Assembly (NCBI RefSeq): GCF_900104225.1
Contig: NZ_FNJK01000006.1
Location: 1 to 56,604 of the forward strand
Source of the DNA: Streptococcus equinus
GTDB taxonomy: Bacteria > Bacillota > Bacilli > Lactobacillales > Streptococcaceae
Direction: 5' to 3'
Length of the DNA stretch: 56,604 bases
Shown: one piece after another, positions 7,731-17,385 of the stretch
Layout: each line of letters begins with the position of its first letter
How positions within the stretch are numbered: position 1 is the first letter of the stretch
Notes under the pieces: model-generated
Seen by the model: the letters and a program-made list of their open reading frames with translations, nothing else
Told to the model about the DNA's origin: nothing
The model's database searches: none
Translations under genes and position numbers: made by a program

Positions 7731-9347
7731 TTATTTCTTACTTAAAGTTTTTCCAAGCATTGGTTTACTATAATCAAAATCAGCATCTTTATTGGCTTGC
7801 CATACCACTAGAGTAAGCTTGTTACCATCTACTTTAATACCGAAAGTATACTTAACGCCTACACCACCTAAACCACTCACTACAAAGACGCTTGTGTCAG
7901 CATCGTCTCCATAAACAAAGTGGTAAACGTTATTTCCCTTATCTTCGATAGCAGTAATCTTGGTTTGTTTCTTATTATTTTTAGTTGTTTGAGTAACTGT
8001 ACCATCAGCATCAAAAGTAAATGAGGTATCATTCTTATCGTCAACTTTCCACGTTCCTAACATGGCTTCTGGGAAGAGAGAATCGACTTTTATTTGATTA
8101 TCTTCATTGGTCACAGTGATGCTCTTTTGTCCTGAATTAGCAACCACATAGCTCGTTCCTACTTTCTTCAAGGTCAATTTACCTTCTAAGGTTTGAATCA
8201 CTTCTCCAGAAGTTTGCTTTTCAGGATCTGTTGATGAATCATAATGGAAATCATAAGTTGCCGTAAAGCCTACGACATAAGTTTCTTTACCAACTTGAGA
8301 TAGACTAGTCAAGGTAATATTAGGTACTGTTAAACTTGTCGCCTTGCGGCTGTCTGTTTGCATCTTAGCCTTGATACTTTCTTTTAGCCCTTTATAAAAC
8401 TCATTGTTCCCACCATCTTCAAAAACAGTGGATACTGTTGGCGAATCCTGACCAGCGTTCAAATAGAGAATCATTTGATCAAAAGCAGATACCAATACTT
8501 TACCAGCAGTTTCATTATCTAAAAGATTATCGACATTTAAAGCCACCGTATCCCCATCAGAAATACTTGAGAGAGCTTGTTTTTGCGATTTTAAATCCCC
8601 GTCTGAGAATTTTTTCTTAACATAAGCTTGCGCAGAATCGGTTAATGGGTAGTCACTAACCTCATATTCACCATTTTCCAAAGTACCTACACGCGTGTCA
8701 TCAAAATAAAGGTCGCCATCTACTAAATTACTAGTTACTTTAAAGTTCTTAAAACTAACTGACAAATCTAGCAAAGTATTCTTGCCATCATAGGCTTTGC
8801 TAAGTTCAACTGGTTTACCATTGTATTTACCTGAAATACTTGCGGTATAATCTGCAATAGGTAAACGCTCAAGATTGACTTGGTAATCATCTGAATCACT
8901 GATTGCAACTTTCTTTTTATTTAGCAAAACATCAACCTTGTTGACATTAGTCTTAATGGTCAAATTCAAAGGTTTCAAGGCTATGCGATAATTTGGGAAA
9001 ATCAAAAACTTACGACCGATTTTCTTCACATAAGCATCATCAGAAGCATCAGCTTTCTCCAACTCACTACTTAGCTTATCAGCTTCTGTTTTTGAAAGCT
9101 TACTAAATGTGGCATACTTGGCCTCATCAGTTGTCACTTTTTCATTATTATCTGCCCAGACAATATAACCCTTGATATTATCAAAAGTATCTCCAGATTT
9201 TTGATACGCTGAGACATAATCTCGAATCACTTGTTTTTTGGAATAGTGAAAACTTCCCCACACCACAAAAACGATTAGCAATGTTGCTAAAATCAAACTA
9301 GGAATCCAAATTTTTTTACGTTTTAACGTGTGTTTAAACTTTTTCAT
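7731..9347 (-). CDS. TcaA/YvbJ-like membrane-anchored extracellular protein
   Basis: A 538-residue protein with a short basic cytoplasmic N-terminus, one transmembrane anchor (about residues 13-30, WIPSLILATLLIVFVVW) and a large extracellular part. The extracellular region has repeated beta-rich TcaA-type modules (about 95-260), then helical and C-terminal beta domains. TcaA relatives affect glycopeptide susceptibility and cell-envelope homeostasis in staphylococci. Unlike many TcaA proteins there is no N-terminal zinc ribbon. The ATG has GGGAG upstream. Family assignment rests on overall architecture. Confidence 0.65.
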   Translation of the reverse strand: MKKFKHTLKRKKIWIPSLILATLLIVFVVWGSFHYSKKQVIRDYVSAYQKSGDTFDNIKGYIVWADNNEKVTTDEAKYATFSKLSKTEADKLSSELEKADASDDAYVKKIGRKFLIFPNYRIALKPLNLTIKTNVNKVDVLLNKKKVAISDSDDYQVNLERLPIADYTASISGKYNGKPVELSKAYDGKNTLLDLSVSFKNFKVTSNLVDGDLYFDDTRVGTLENGEYEVSDYPLTDSAQAYVKKKFSDGDLKSQKQALSSISDGDTVALNVDNLLDNETAGKVLVSAFDQMILYLNAGQDSPTVSTVFEDGGNNEFYKGLKESIKAKMQTDSRKATSLTVPNITLTSLSQVGKETYVVGFTATYDFHYDSSTDPEKQTSGEVIQTLEGKLTLKKVGTSYVVANSGQKSITVTNEDNQIKVDSLFPEAMLGTWKVDDKNDTSFTFDADGTVTQTTKNNKKQTKITAIEDKGNNVYHFVYGDDADTSVFVVSGLGGVGVKYTFGIKVDGNKLTLVVWQANKDADFDYSKPMLGKTLSKK

Positions 9348-9441
9348 TTTAAGTCTCCCTATCTTAACGAATCTTGAATTATCATTATACCAAAAACTTT
9401 TTAAACACCTATTACAGAAAAATCACACCATATTACAACTA

Positions 9442-9470
9442 AAAAAGGCGGCTCTAAAAAACCACCTTTT
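9442..9470 (-). terminator. terminator of 26-codon ORF
   Basis: On the minus strand AAAGGTGG pairs with CCGCCTTT (one G-U) followed by six T residues. It begins 6 nt after the small ORF's stop codon. Confidence 0.65.
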
Positions 9471-9475
9471 ACTAT

Positions 9476-9556
9476 TCAGAAATCATCTTTGTTATCAATG
9501 ATAACAAGATAAATCGCACCTAAAACCGCACCTGTAACACCTAACCAAAACATCAT
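9476..9556 (-). CDS. 26-residue small membrane protein (candidate)
   Basis: A short ORF beginning with two Met codons. Residues 2-20 are one hydrophobic helix (FWLGVTGAVLGAIYLVII) and the protein ends in the polar tail DNKDDF. An AAGGGAG ribosome-binding site lies 8 nt upstream of the first ATG, and a terminator follows 6 nt after the stop. These three signals together argue for a real gene. I do not recognise it. The layout recalls small membrane regulators or type I toxins, but no antitoxin RNA is evident. Confidence 0.5.
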   Translation of the reverse strand: MMFWLGVTGAVLGAIYLVIIDNKDDF

Positions 9557-9686
9557 AAGCCTACTCCCTTCATCCAGTAAGCATATATAAAACTAAACCA
9601 GCATTTTCTAACTTTAGTATACTACAGACACAGCTTTTTTACGATTATTTTTATCTTTTCAGCATTTGCTTTTTTCAGAAAAAGAA

Positions 9687-9721
9687 AAAACGAACTCCAC
9701 CAAATCAAAAGAGTTCGTTTT
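9687..9721. terminator. terminator-like hairpin in gene-poor region
   Basis: An 11-bp perfect stem (AAAACGAACTC / GAGTTCGTTTT). On the minus strand it is followed by a T-rich tract. No annotated ORF precedes it on that strand until groEL, which has its own terminator. Confidence 0.65.
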
Positions 9722-10301
9722 CCTTAAGTTTTTTAGTGTAGCTGTCAGTCTTTTCAGAAAGTTATACAGTCAAGCTGCACCAGCATATTTTCAGCTGCCC
9801 CCAACTGAAAATACGATGTCAAAATAAATAAGTCTATAAGAATACCAAGGTTTTAATGTGTGAACAATCAAAGAGCTTAGGCATTCTCAATAAACCCTAT
9901 CTCATGTCATATCTCTCGGAAATGTACTAATTTTGAATTGAACGTATAATACTACTAATACTACAGACGGTGTCGCTCAATAAGAAAAAAAGATATGACT
10001 TATACATCTCAATCAAATGATTCAGATGTCATGATTAGCATATTGCTAACTCTCCTGGATAAAAATCCATTCCCTTGAAACAATACTTGTTATAACATAT
10101 GACTCCCAAAAATCAAAAGCTCCCAAACAATTGATCCCTTCATATGTCAAACATCTTGCCTAACCAAGAATAATATTGCTCCGTAAGCACTACTTAAAAT
10201 ACTTACACGTATAATATACCACGGAAAAAAAGCTTTTTAGAAAATTCGCAAATATGAAAATCGTTTTTTTGTATTTATATACATAAACTCCATAACATTA
10301 T
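9722..10301 (-). other. gene-poor intergenic stretch, possible ncRNA or gene remnant
   Basis: About 580 bp with no ORF above 30 codons carrying a good ribosome-binding site. On the minus strand an extended -10 (TGG-TATATT, around 10213-10221) points into it and the hairpin at 9687-9721 closes it. A second inverted repeat (ATTTTCAG ... CTGAAAAT) lies near 9798-9823. A short untranslated RNA or a decayed gene are both possible; neither can be shown from sequence alone. Confidence 0.3.
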
Positions 10302-10327
10302 AAAAACACCTCAAATGAGGTGTTTTT
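10302..10327 (-). terminator. groEL terminator
   Basis: AAAAACACCTC-ATTT-GAGGTGTTTTT hairpin, 11-bp perfect stem, 23 bp after the groEL stop codon. Confidence 0.85.
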
Positions 10328-10349
10328 TATAATCTATTTAGTTTTTGGT

Positions 10350-11999
<1,650 letters not shown>

Positions 12000-12054
12000 C
12001 TACTAATAAATTTTCTAAATAAAACTCAATAGCCAAAAACTATTTTTATCTATC

Positions 12055-12339
12055 TTATGCTAATACAGCTAAAATTTCTGCTTCGCGAACGATAGTAACA
12101 GTATCGTCACCATCTTTAACTTCGACACCAGCACCATTTTCAATAATAACTTTATCTCCAGCTGCAACACTTGGTGCGACCAATTCACCTGTCAATGTAC
12201 GAGCACCAGTACCAACAGCTACAACAGTTGCTGTTTGAGTTCTTTCTTTGCCTGCGCCAGCAAGGACAAAACCACCAACTGTTTGTTCTTTTTCTTCTTC
12301 AACTTTCAAGACCACACGGTCACCTAATGGTTTCAACAT
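12055..12339 (-). CDS. groS: co-chaperonin GroES
   Basis: A 94-residue lid of the GroEL chamber: [23 protein letters not shown] start, with the mobile-loop region containing VGGFVL near residues 22-27. Full length for the family. First gene of the groESL operon, directly downstream of a CIRCE element. Confidence 0.98.
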   Translation of the reverse strand: MLKPLGDRVVLKVEEEKEQTVGGFVLAGAGKERTQTATVVAVGTGARTLTGELVAPSVAAGDKVIIENGAGVEVKDGDDTVTIVREAEILAVLA

Positions 12340-12367
12340 GCTTTTGCCTCCAATATTTTTATTATGA

Positions 12368-12394
12368 TTAGCACTCTTTATATTAGAGTGCTAA
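12368..12394. promoter_or_regulatory. CIRCE element (HrcA operator)
   Basis: TTAGCACTC-N9-GAGTGCTAA, an exact match to the CIRCE consensus, 29 bp upstream of groES. HrcA binds it to repress the operon; hrcA itself is outside the window. Confidence 0.97.
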
Positions 12395-12408
12395 CATCTA
12401 CAAAAACT

Positions 12409-12436
12409 ATTCTAACACTTGGTCAGAAATAGTCAA
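12409..12436 (-). promoter_or_regulatory. groESL promoter
   Basis: TTGACT (12431-12436), 16-bp spacer, TAGAAT (12409-12414). CIRCE lies just downstream over the expected start of transcription. Confidence 0.8.
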
Positions 12437-12437
12437 G
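12421..12437 (+). promoter_or_regulatory. CtsR-like operator
   Basis: GGTCAGAAATAGTCAAG is close to the CtsR heptad repeat (RGTCAAA-NAN-RGTCAAA) and overlaps the -35 of groESL. Dual HrcA/CtsR control of groESL is known in streptococci. Confidence 0.65.
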
Positions 12438-12508
12438 AAAAAAACACTAAAAAACAACTCTGATTCCAATACATCAAAGTTGCTTTTCTTTTTTAATTTA
12501 TCAATTAA

Positions 12509-13540
12509 CTAATAGTCTTTTTCAATGCCTTTAGCTGAAATTAAAGCGACTGGACCTGGGCCATTTGTTACACAAATATTTTCAACACCTTTTTCTCTGA
12601 TAATCTCTGCTACTTCTGCTAAGGTAACTGCTTGATAATCATAATGTCCCATATACTTGAATAAATCCGTATACAACACATACAAATTATTATTTTTAAT
12701 AAGAACTTCTTGACTCTCTCTATCTTTAAGAACAAAAAGTTTTTGACTTGGCAAAGTTACTTCAATAGCAATTTGTATAATTGAGCGAATATAGTCAAAA
12801 TACTTCAAATCATCTTCTTTTTGCATCTCTCTAGCTTTTGGCAAAATAACCAGGTTTAAAAATTCGACTAAATAGCAAGTTTCACAAAGAGAACACTGTT
12901 CACAGTAATAAACGATGGTTTCACTAAAATCTCCATGATCAGCAAAAATACCTTGCTGTAATTGTTTTTCTCGTTCTTCTGAGATAGCAAATGGATTTTT
13001 AAAATCAACAATAGGAATCGGATTAAAGTGCAGTGATATCGATGTGTCACCATTTTCCATCTGCTCCTTAATCTTGTCACCACTGGCCAAAACAGTTAAT
13101 TCTGTCATTAAATTCATTTCTTGTAAAAACCAACCAATGTTAAATCCATTAGCGTCTGGCTCCATTGGGTTAAATTCAAACCAGTCTACTCCCAATCCCC
13201 AAGCAATATTTAAAACGTTTTGAAAAGAATGAAGCGGAGAGTCTTTAGTCAGTTTACCAATTGCATGGATACCTTCTAAAACTTCATAACCATTTTTATC
13301 CAAATAGTTTTTAGCTTTTTCATAACTATCAAAAAAGAAAAGGATTTTTGATTCTTTGTGAATTCCAACAAAAGGAATACTTAATCCATTTTGCATATCC
13401 GCCTGACTAGTTGATAATATAACATAGACTTCAGATAAATCAGCAATTTCTCGAGCAATTCTTTCCATTCGCTCTTCTAGTGCCTCTGATTTTGTTTCCA
13501 CTTTTTTAGCTTTAAACAATGCTTTTAATTTTCTTAGCAT
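12509..13540 (-). CDS. SseB-like protein with four-cysteine cluster
   Basis: A 343-residue cytoplasmic protein. Residues about 35-145 (LSEVYVILSTSQADMQNG, then WFEFNPMEP) resemble an SseB N-terminal domain; this is tentative. Distinctive is YYCEQCSLCETCYL with Cys213, 216, 219 and 222 (C-x2-C-x2-C-x2-C), a possible zinc or iron-sulphur site. The start is set at the ATG at 13540. The apparent upstream codons (MARRRF) are the AAGGAGGAG ribosome-binding site itself. Function unknown. Confidence 0.7.
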   Translation of the reverse strand: MLRKLKALFKAKKVETKSEALEERMERIAREIADLSEVYVILSTSQADMQNGLSIPFVGIHKESKILFFFDSYEKAKNYLDKNGYEVLEGIHAIGKLTKDSPLHSFQNVLNIAWGLGVDWFEFNPMEPDANGFNIGWFLQEMNLMTELTVLASGDKIKEQMENGDTSISLHFNPIPIVDFKNPFAISEEREKQLQQGIFADHGDFSETIVYYCEQCSLCETCYLVEFLNLVILPKAREMQKEDDLKYFDYIRSIIQIAIEVTLPSQKLFVLKDRESQEVLIKNNNLYVLYTDLFKYMGHYDYQAVTLAEVAEIIREKGVENICVTNGPGPVALISAKGIEKDY

Positions 13541-13632
13541 AAATCTCCTCCTTGCCATATATCCTACTAAAATCAGGCCTTATGTCAAGTAAATACTGAA
13601 AAAGTAATTATTTAGTACTACATTTCTAAAAA

Positions 13633-13676
13633 ACAAAAAAACGAGCGATTCTTCACTGTTATCATCAGGAAGAATC
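13633..13676 (-). terminator. terminator of ABC importer operon
   Basis: GATTCTTC (13647-13654) pairs with GAAGAATC (13669-13676); on the minus strand the stem is followed by GCTCG and a run of seven T residues. Confidence 0.75.
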
Positions 13677-13692
13677 ACCCAGTTTCTACTTA

Positions 13693-14496
13693 TTACCCCA
13701 ACACTAGGGCATCGTCATTTAGGACTTGACCACTGTTTTTATGGAAGAGGTCCATGAGTTGAGCAACAGTTAAGTTTTTCTTTTCTTCGCCACGAACGTC
13801 AACGACGATTTTACCGTGGTAAAGCATAACCAAACGGTTACCATACTCAATAGCGTGTTCCATATTGTGGGTAATCATCAAGGTTGTGAGTTCTTGCTCT
13901 TCAACGACTTTCTTAGTCAGTTGCATGACCATATCGCTCGTTTTGGGATCGAGAGCAGCTGTGTGTTCGTCAAGAAGCAAAACTTTTGGTCGTACTAAAG
14001 TTGCCATGGCAAGTGTGAGCGCTTGGCGTTGACCACCTGATAGGAAAGCTGCATCGGTTTTCATACGGTTTTCTAGTCCCAATCCTAGCTCAGCCAATTT
14101 CTCTTTGAAAAGTTGACGTTCTGCCTCAGTGATTGATTTTTTGAAGAAGCTGCGCTTTTTACCACGACGGTAAGCAATGGCCATATTTTCTTCAATGGTT
14201 AGATTAGTTGCCGTTCCCATTCGAGGGTCCTGGAAAACACGGCTAATGTCTTTTGAACGTGCGGCAACTGATGCTTTGCGAAGGGATTGACCATCTAAAA
14301 CAATATCTCCCTCATCAATCTCAACCACACCTGCGATAGAGTTCATCAAAGTTGATTTACCAGCACCATTTCCCCCGATAACTGAGATAAAATCACCTTG
14401 TTCGATGTCCAAGTTTAAGCCACGTAAAACGTGATTTTCGTTAACTGTCCCTTTTTCAAAGGTTTTATGAATATTTGATAAGCTTAAAAGTGCCAT
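13693..14496 (-). CDS. ABC transporter ATP-binding protein, aromatic amino acid type
   Basis: A 267-residue ATPase: Walker A GGNGAGKST, signature LSGGQRQ, Walker B VLLLDEHTAALDP, H-loop ITHN. It energises the membrane protein encoded immediately upstream; the stop and start codons overlap (TAATG). It corresponds to TrpZ-type ATPases of the TrpXYZ family in streptococci. No second ATPase gene is present, so it presumably works as a homodimer. Confidence 0.9.
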   Translation of the reverse strand: MALLSLSNIHKTFEKGTVNENHVLRGLNLDIEQGDFISVIGGNGAGKSTLMNSIAGVVEIDEGDIVLDGQSLRKASVAARSKDISRVFQDPRMGTATNLTIEENMAIAYRRGKKRSFFKKSITEAERQLFKEKLAELGLGLENRMKTDAAFLSGGQRQALTLAMATLVRPKVLLLDEHTAALDPKTSDMVMQLTKKVVEEQELTTLMITHNMEHAIEYGNRLVMLYHGKIVVDVRGEEKKNLTVAQLMDLFHKNSGQVLNDDALVLG

Positions 14497-16469
14497 TAGT
14501 CGTTACCTCCTGGAGTCAATGTTTTTGAGGGTTTAATGTGTAGTTTATTGCGAATTTCTGGAACATAAAGAATCAAAGCAAGAAGAACTGCTGAGGCCAA
14601 TTTAAGCATTTGGGCATCCACATTCATGGCTAGGATAATAACAAGTACCAAGCGGTATAGAATTGATCCAAGAACAATTGACCAGAGGCGTTTACCAAGT
14701 GGCAAGTATTTAACAATCACTTCAGCCAAAATAATTGAAGCCAAGCCATTAACGATTGTTCCTGTTCCCATATTCATATCAGCGTAGCCGTTATTTTGCG
14801 CTAAGAGTGAACCAGCAAGAGCAATCAAACCATTTGAAATCATGTAACCTAGAATCTTCATACGGTCAACTTTAATCCCGTTAGCTTCACCCATAGCAAG
14901 GTTATCACCTGTCGCACGAAGAGCAAGTCCCATTTGTGTGTTCAACAAGACCACAAGTAATAGAATGACCAAAGCTACAAAGATAACACCAATCAAAATC
15001 ACGGCGTAAAGTTTTGAAAGGCTGAGAGCTGACGTCATCACTGTTACAAGAGTTTCTTGACCAGCTAGTGACACATTGGCACTACCCAAAACCAAAAGGT
15101 TAACAGAATAAAGAGCTGTCAACACAATAATCCCTGTTAAGAGCGCTGGAATTTTCATCTTGGTGTGCAAGAAGCCAGCAACAGCACCAGCTAACATACC
15201 AGCCACAAAACCACCAATTGTCGCAAGCAATGGATTAATGCCATTGACAATCATGATAGCTGTTGAAGCTGCACCAAGTGGGAATGATCCTTCAGCAGAA
15301 AGGTCAGCAATGTCCAAAATGCGGAAAGTAATAAACACACCGATAGCCATGATAGCCCACAAGAGACCTTGTGAAATAGCTGTTAAAATGATATCAATCC
15401 AAGCATTTGAGTTTGATTTATCTGACTTGCTTGACTGGTTGGCTGTAGCAGATTTTGTGTGGCTGCTAGTTGATGTGCTTGTTTTTGTTGTCTCTTCAGA
15501 AGAAGCATCGGTTGTTTCATTTTCAATGCTGCTTAAATCGATACCAAGCGTTTTAGCCATATCATCATTAGCAACAACATTGAGAGCTTTAGGATATTCT
15601 GCAGCAACCTTACTTACATCTTCACCTTTAATAATACGAACAGCTAACTTAGCCGTTTGACGACCAAGTGCCTCGTAATTGGCACCATAAGTGAAAAGAA
15701 CACCTTGGTCAACCACGTCTGCAGAACCACCAACAACTGGAACTTTCATTTCTTTTGATAGTTCTGTAAGTAATGAAATGGCGCTGACAATCATATTATC
15801 TGTTGGGATGAAAAGAACTTGTGTCTGACTCATCAAGCTTTTAGCTGTATCTTGAACATCATTAGTTGATGAAATCCCTTTGGTAATGACATCAATGCCT
15901 GCTTTAGCAAATTCTTTTTGCGCTTCTTCAACTTGAACTTCTGAATTACGTTCATTAGTTGTGTACATAATCCCAACTTTTTTCACATCAGGCATAACTT
16001 TTTGTAACAATTCTACCTGTTTTGAGATAGGAGACATATCGCTCGTTCCAGTCGCAATACCGTTAGGAGTTTCCATAGTATCTACTAGTTTAGCTGATAC
16101 AGGATCTGTAACAGCTGTAAAGACTACTGGAACATCTGTTGATAGATTTGACAAAGTCTGCGCTGCTGGAGTGGCAATCCCTAACACCAAATCATTGTTA
16201 GAAATCAAGTTAGTTGAAATGGTTTGAAGGTTAGATTGGTCACCTTGAGCATTTTCATAATCTAGCTTAAGATTCTTTCCATCAACATAACCTTCTTTTT
16301 TCAATTCATCTACAAAACCTTTGCGTGCAGCCGTCAAAGACGGATGTTCGACGTATTGAAGAATTCCAAGATGAACAACATCTTTATTTGCATTTTTCCC
16401 TGATGAACACCCAACCAAGGTGAGTGCTGCTAACATCACAGCCATTAAAGCCGTTAAACGTTTTTTCAT
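14496..16469 (-). CDS. fused substrate-binding lipoprotein and permease of an ABC importer (TrpX-TrpY-like)
   Basis: A 657-residue fusion. Residues 1-20 are a signal peptide with lipobox LVGC (Cys21). About 30-320 is an ABC_sub_bind (TrpX-like) solute-binding domain (HLGILQYVEHPSL, DVPVVFTAVTDPV). About 322-357 is a Ser/Thr-rich linker. About 358-640 is a branched-chain-type permease with 8-9 hydrophobic helices (MAIGVFITFRILDIADLSAEGSF). The two parts are usually separate genes. TrpX-family proteins bind aromatic amino acids; here the leader peptide points to Tyr/Phe. Topology is consistent: lipid-anchored binding domain outside, tethered to its own channel. Confidence 0.9.
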   Translation of the reverse strand: MKKRLTALMAVMLAALTLVGCSSGKNANKDVVHLGILQYVEHPSLTAARKGFVDELKKEGYVDGKNLKLDYENAQGDQSNLQTISTNLISNNDLVLGIATPAAQTLSNLSTDVPVVFTAVTDPVSAKLVDTMETPNGIATGTSDMSPISKQVELLQKVMPDVKKVGIMYTTNERNSEVQVEEAQKEFAKAGIDVITKGISSTNDVQDTAKSLMSQTQVLFIPTDNMIVSAISLLTELSKEMKVPVVGGSADVVDQGVLFTYGANYEALGRQTAKLAVRIIKGEDVSKVAAEYPKALNVVANDDMAKTLGIDLSSIENETTDASSEETTKTSTSTSSHTKSATANQSSKSDKSNSNAWIDIILTAISQGLLWAIMAIGVFITFRILDIADLSAEGSFPLGAASTAIMIVNGINPLLATIGGFVAGMLAGAVAGFLHTKMKIPALLTGIIVLTALYSVNLLVLGSANVSLAGQETLVTVMTSALSLSKLYAVILIGVIFVALVILLLVVLLNTQMGLALRATGDNLAMGEANGIKVDRMKILGYMISNGLIALAGSLLAQNNGYADMNMGTGTIVNGLASIILAEVIVKYLPLGKRLWSIVLGSILYRLVLVIILAMNVDAQMLKLASAVLLALILYVPEIRNKLHIKPSKTLTPGGND

Positions 16470-16570
16470 AATTTACCTACCTCTACTTTTTACCTACTTG
16501 TCCGTAGTATCTACAAAACAAGATAACCATATGTCGCTACTAGGGAGCATCCCTAAGTCAATCACAATAA

Positions 16571-16603
16571 AAACCAGCTAGTTCAAAAAACTAACTGGTT
16601 TTT
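16571..16603 (-). terminator. attenuator terminator (segments C:D) of ABC importer leader
   Basis: AAAAACCAGTTAG pairs with CTAGCTGGTTTTT (one G-U) around a 9-nt loop and is followed by T residues. It lies about 100 nt upstream of the transporter ATG, inside the leader, so it acts before the structural genes. Confidence 0.85.
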
Positions 16604-16747
16604 ATGCGTATGCAAAAAAAGTAGAAATACTTGATAGCCAGTTAGATTTTTGAGTATCTAATCGGCTTTTTCAAAACAGTCAAAATGCTTTAGCTTCATA
16701 GATACAAACGTGAGTGACGCTTGCATCCATGATTGGCTACAAACGTC
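16571..16747 (-). promoter_or_regulatory. transcription attenuator of ABC importer
   Basis: Seven segments on the minus strand can pair only with their neighbours. 1: 16735-16747; 2: 16716-16728; 3: 16699-16711; A: 16654-16666; B: 16637-16647; C: 16591-16603; D: 16571-16583. 1:2 is a 13-position stem with 12 pairs, 2:3 is 11 bp, 3:A 7 bp, A:B 10 of 11, B:C 8 bp, C:D the terminator. Segment 1 begins at the last base of the leader-peptide stop codon. A ribosome waiting at the Tyr codons would leave segment 1 free; one at the stop would cover it. This predicts readthrough on Tyr/Phe shortage and termination in plenty. Confidence 0.7.
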
Positions 16748-16815
16748 TATCTAAAGAAACTAAAGTAATAGTATCGATTCAGTTTTTCAGTCGTTATAGA
16801 CGTGTTTTTAAGCAT
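16747..16815 (-). CDS. aromatic-rich leader peptide of ABC importer
   Basis: A 22-residue peptide starting MLKNTSITTEKLN and ending RYYYFSFFR. Six of the seven residues 15-21 are Tyr or Phe, with no Trp. AGGAGA lies 7 nt upstream of the ATG. It sits between a strong promoter and a terminator-antiterminator structure, the layout of classical amino-acid attenuation (as in pheA). The codon run rather than the peptide is presumably what matters. Confidence 0.8.
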   Translation of the reverse strand: MLKNTSITTEKLNRYYYFSFFR

Positions 16816-16893
16816 ACTATCTTCTCCTGTTAAGATTTACAAATCAATGAGTGCTAGGTATTGACTTGCATCAATTGTTTTTGATTGTAAACT

Positions 16894-16922
16894 AGTCTAC
16901 TCTTATTCTTTTTATTTGTCAA
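16894..16922 (-). promoter_or_regulatory. promoter of ABC importer leader
   Basis: TTGACA (16917-16922), 17-bp spacer, TAGACT (16894-16899). The predicted transcript starts near 16887, giving a leader of about 420 nt. Confidence 0.8.
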
Positions 16923-16953
16923 TATCTTTTTAAAATTCTGAAAAAACAGATGT

Positions 16954-16989
16954 AAAAAAACTCCTAGTAAGGAGATTATCTACTAGAAG
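16954..16989 (-). terminator. terminator of lev PTS operon
   Basis: CTTCTAGTA pairs with TACTAGGAG (one G-U), followed on the minus strand by seven T residues. Confidence 0.75.
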
Positions 16990-17074
16990 CTTTTTATTGA
17001 ATGTTTGAGTAAGTATTGTAATTTTTTGTATTGTTATTTTAGAGTAGTATTTAAAAAGAGTTTACACATTAAAT

Positions 17075-17359
17075 TTAAAACGATTGGAGTTTTAATTCAA
17101 AGTCGTTGATGACTTTTGCAATATTTTTTCTACCATGGTAAATGCCGTAACCAAATAGCAGCATTCCAAGGCTTCCAGAAATCATCAAGACAAAACCGAG
17201 AATTAGCAAAATGATGTGTTTGTTAAAGAAATAAATGAGTAAAAATCCTAAACTTGTCACTGCTAAAAGCAAGGTCATCCAACGGCCTAAATTTTCTAGC
17301 ATGTGTTTTTGATACGCTATTTCAGTTTCATAACCTTTGATTAATTCTGATTTTGTCAT
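17075..17359 (-). CDS. small membrane protein at the end of the lev PTS operon
   Basis: A 94-residue protein with a polar N-terminal helix, two transmembrane segments (about 28-46 and 49-70) separated by NKH, and a charged tail. GAAGGA precedes the ATG and it starts 26 bp after the EIID gene, so it is in the same operon. Position recalls levX at the end of the S. mutans levDEFGX operon, but I cannot confirm homology. Function unknown. Confidence 0.65.
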   Translation of the reverse strand: MTKSELIKGYETEIAYQKHMLENLGRWMTLLLAVTSLGFLLIYFFNKHIILLILGFVLMISGSLGMLLFGYGIYHGRKNIAKVINDFELKLQSF

Positions 17360-17385
17360 AATAATTCCTTCAGTAAATCGATTTA

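Noticed and set aside
9857..9931. 24-codon plus-strand ORF with AAGG upstream
   Set aside because: Composition gives no signal peptide or domain; flanks on this strand lack terminator support; could be chance.
10000..10080. 27-codon plus-strand ORF (starts MTYTSQSNDSD)
   Set aside because: Weak ribosome-binding site and no recognisable pheromone or signal features.
15160..15660. 166-codon plus-strand ORF opposite the ABC permease
   Set aside because: Mirror of the permease and linker codons; no ribosome-binding site, promoter or plausible domain.
16470..16900. T-box upstream of the ABC importer
   Set aside because: No T-box core motif; the aromatic leader peptide and hairpin chain explain the leader better.
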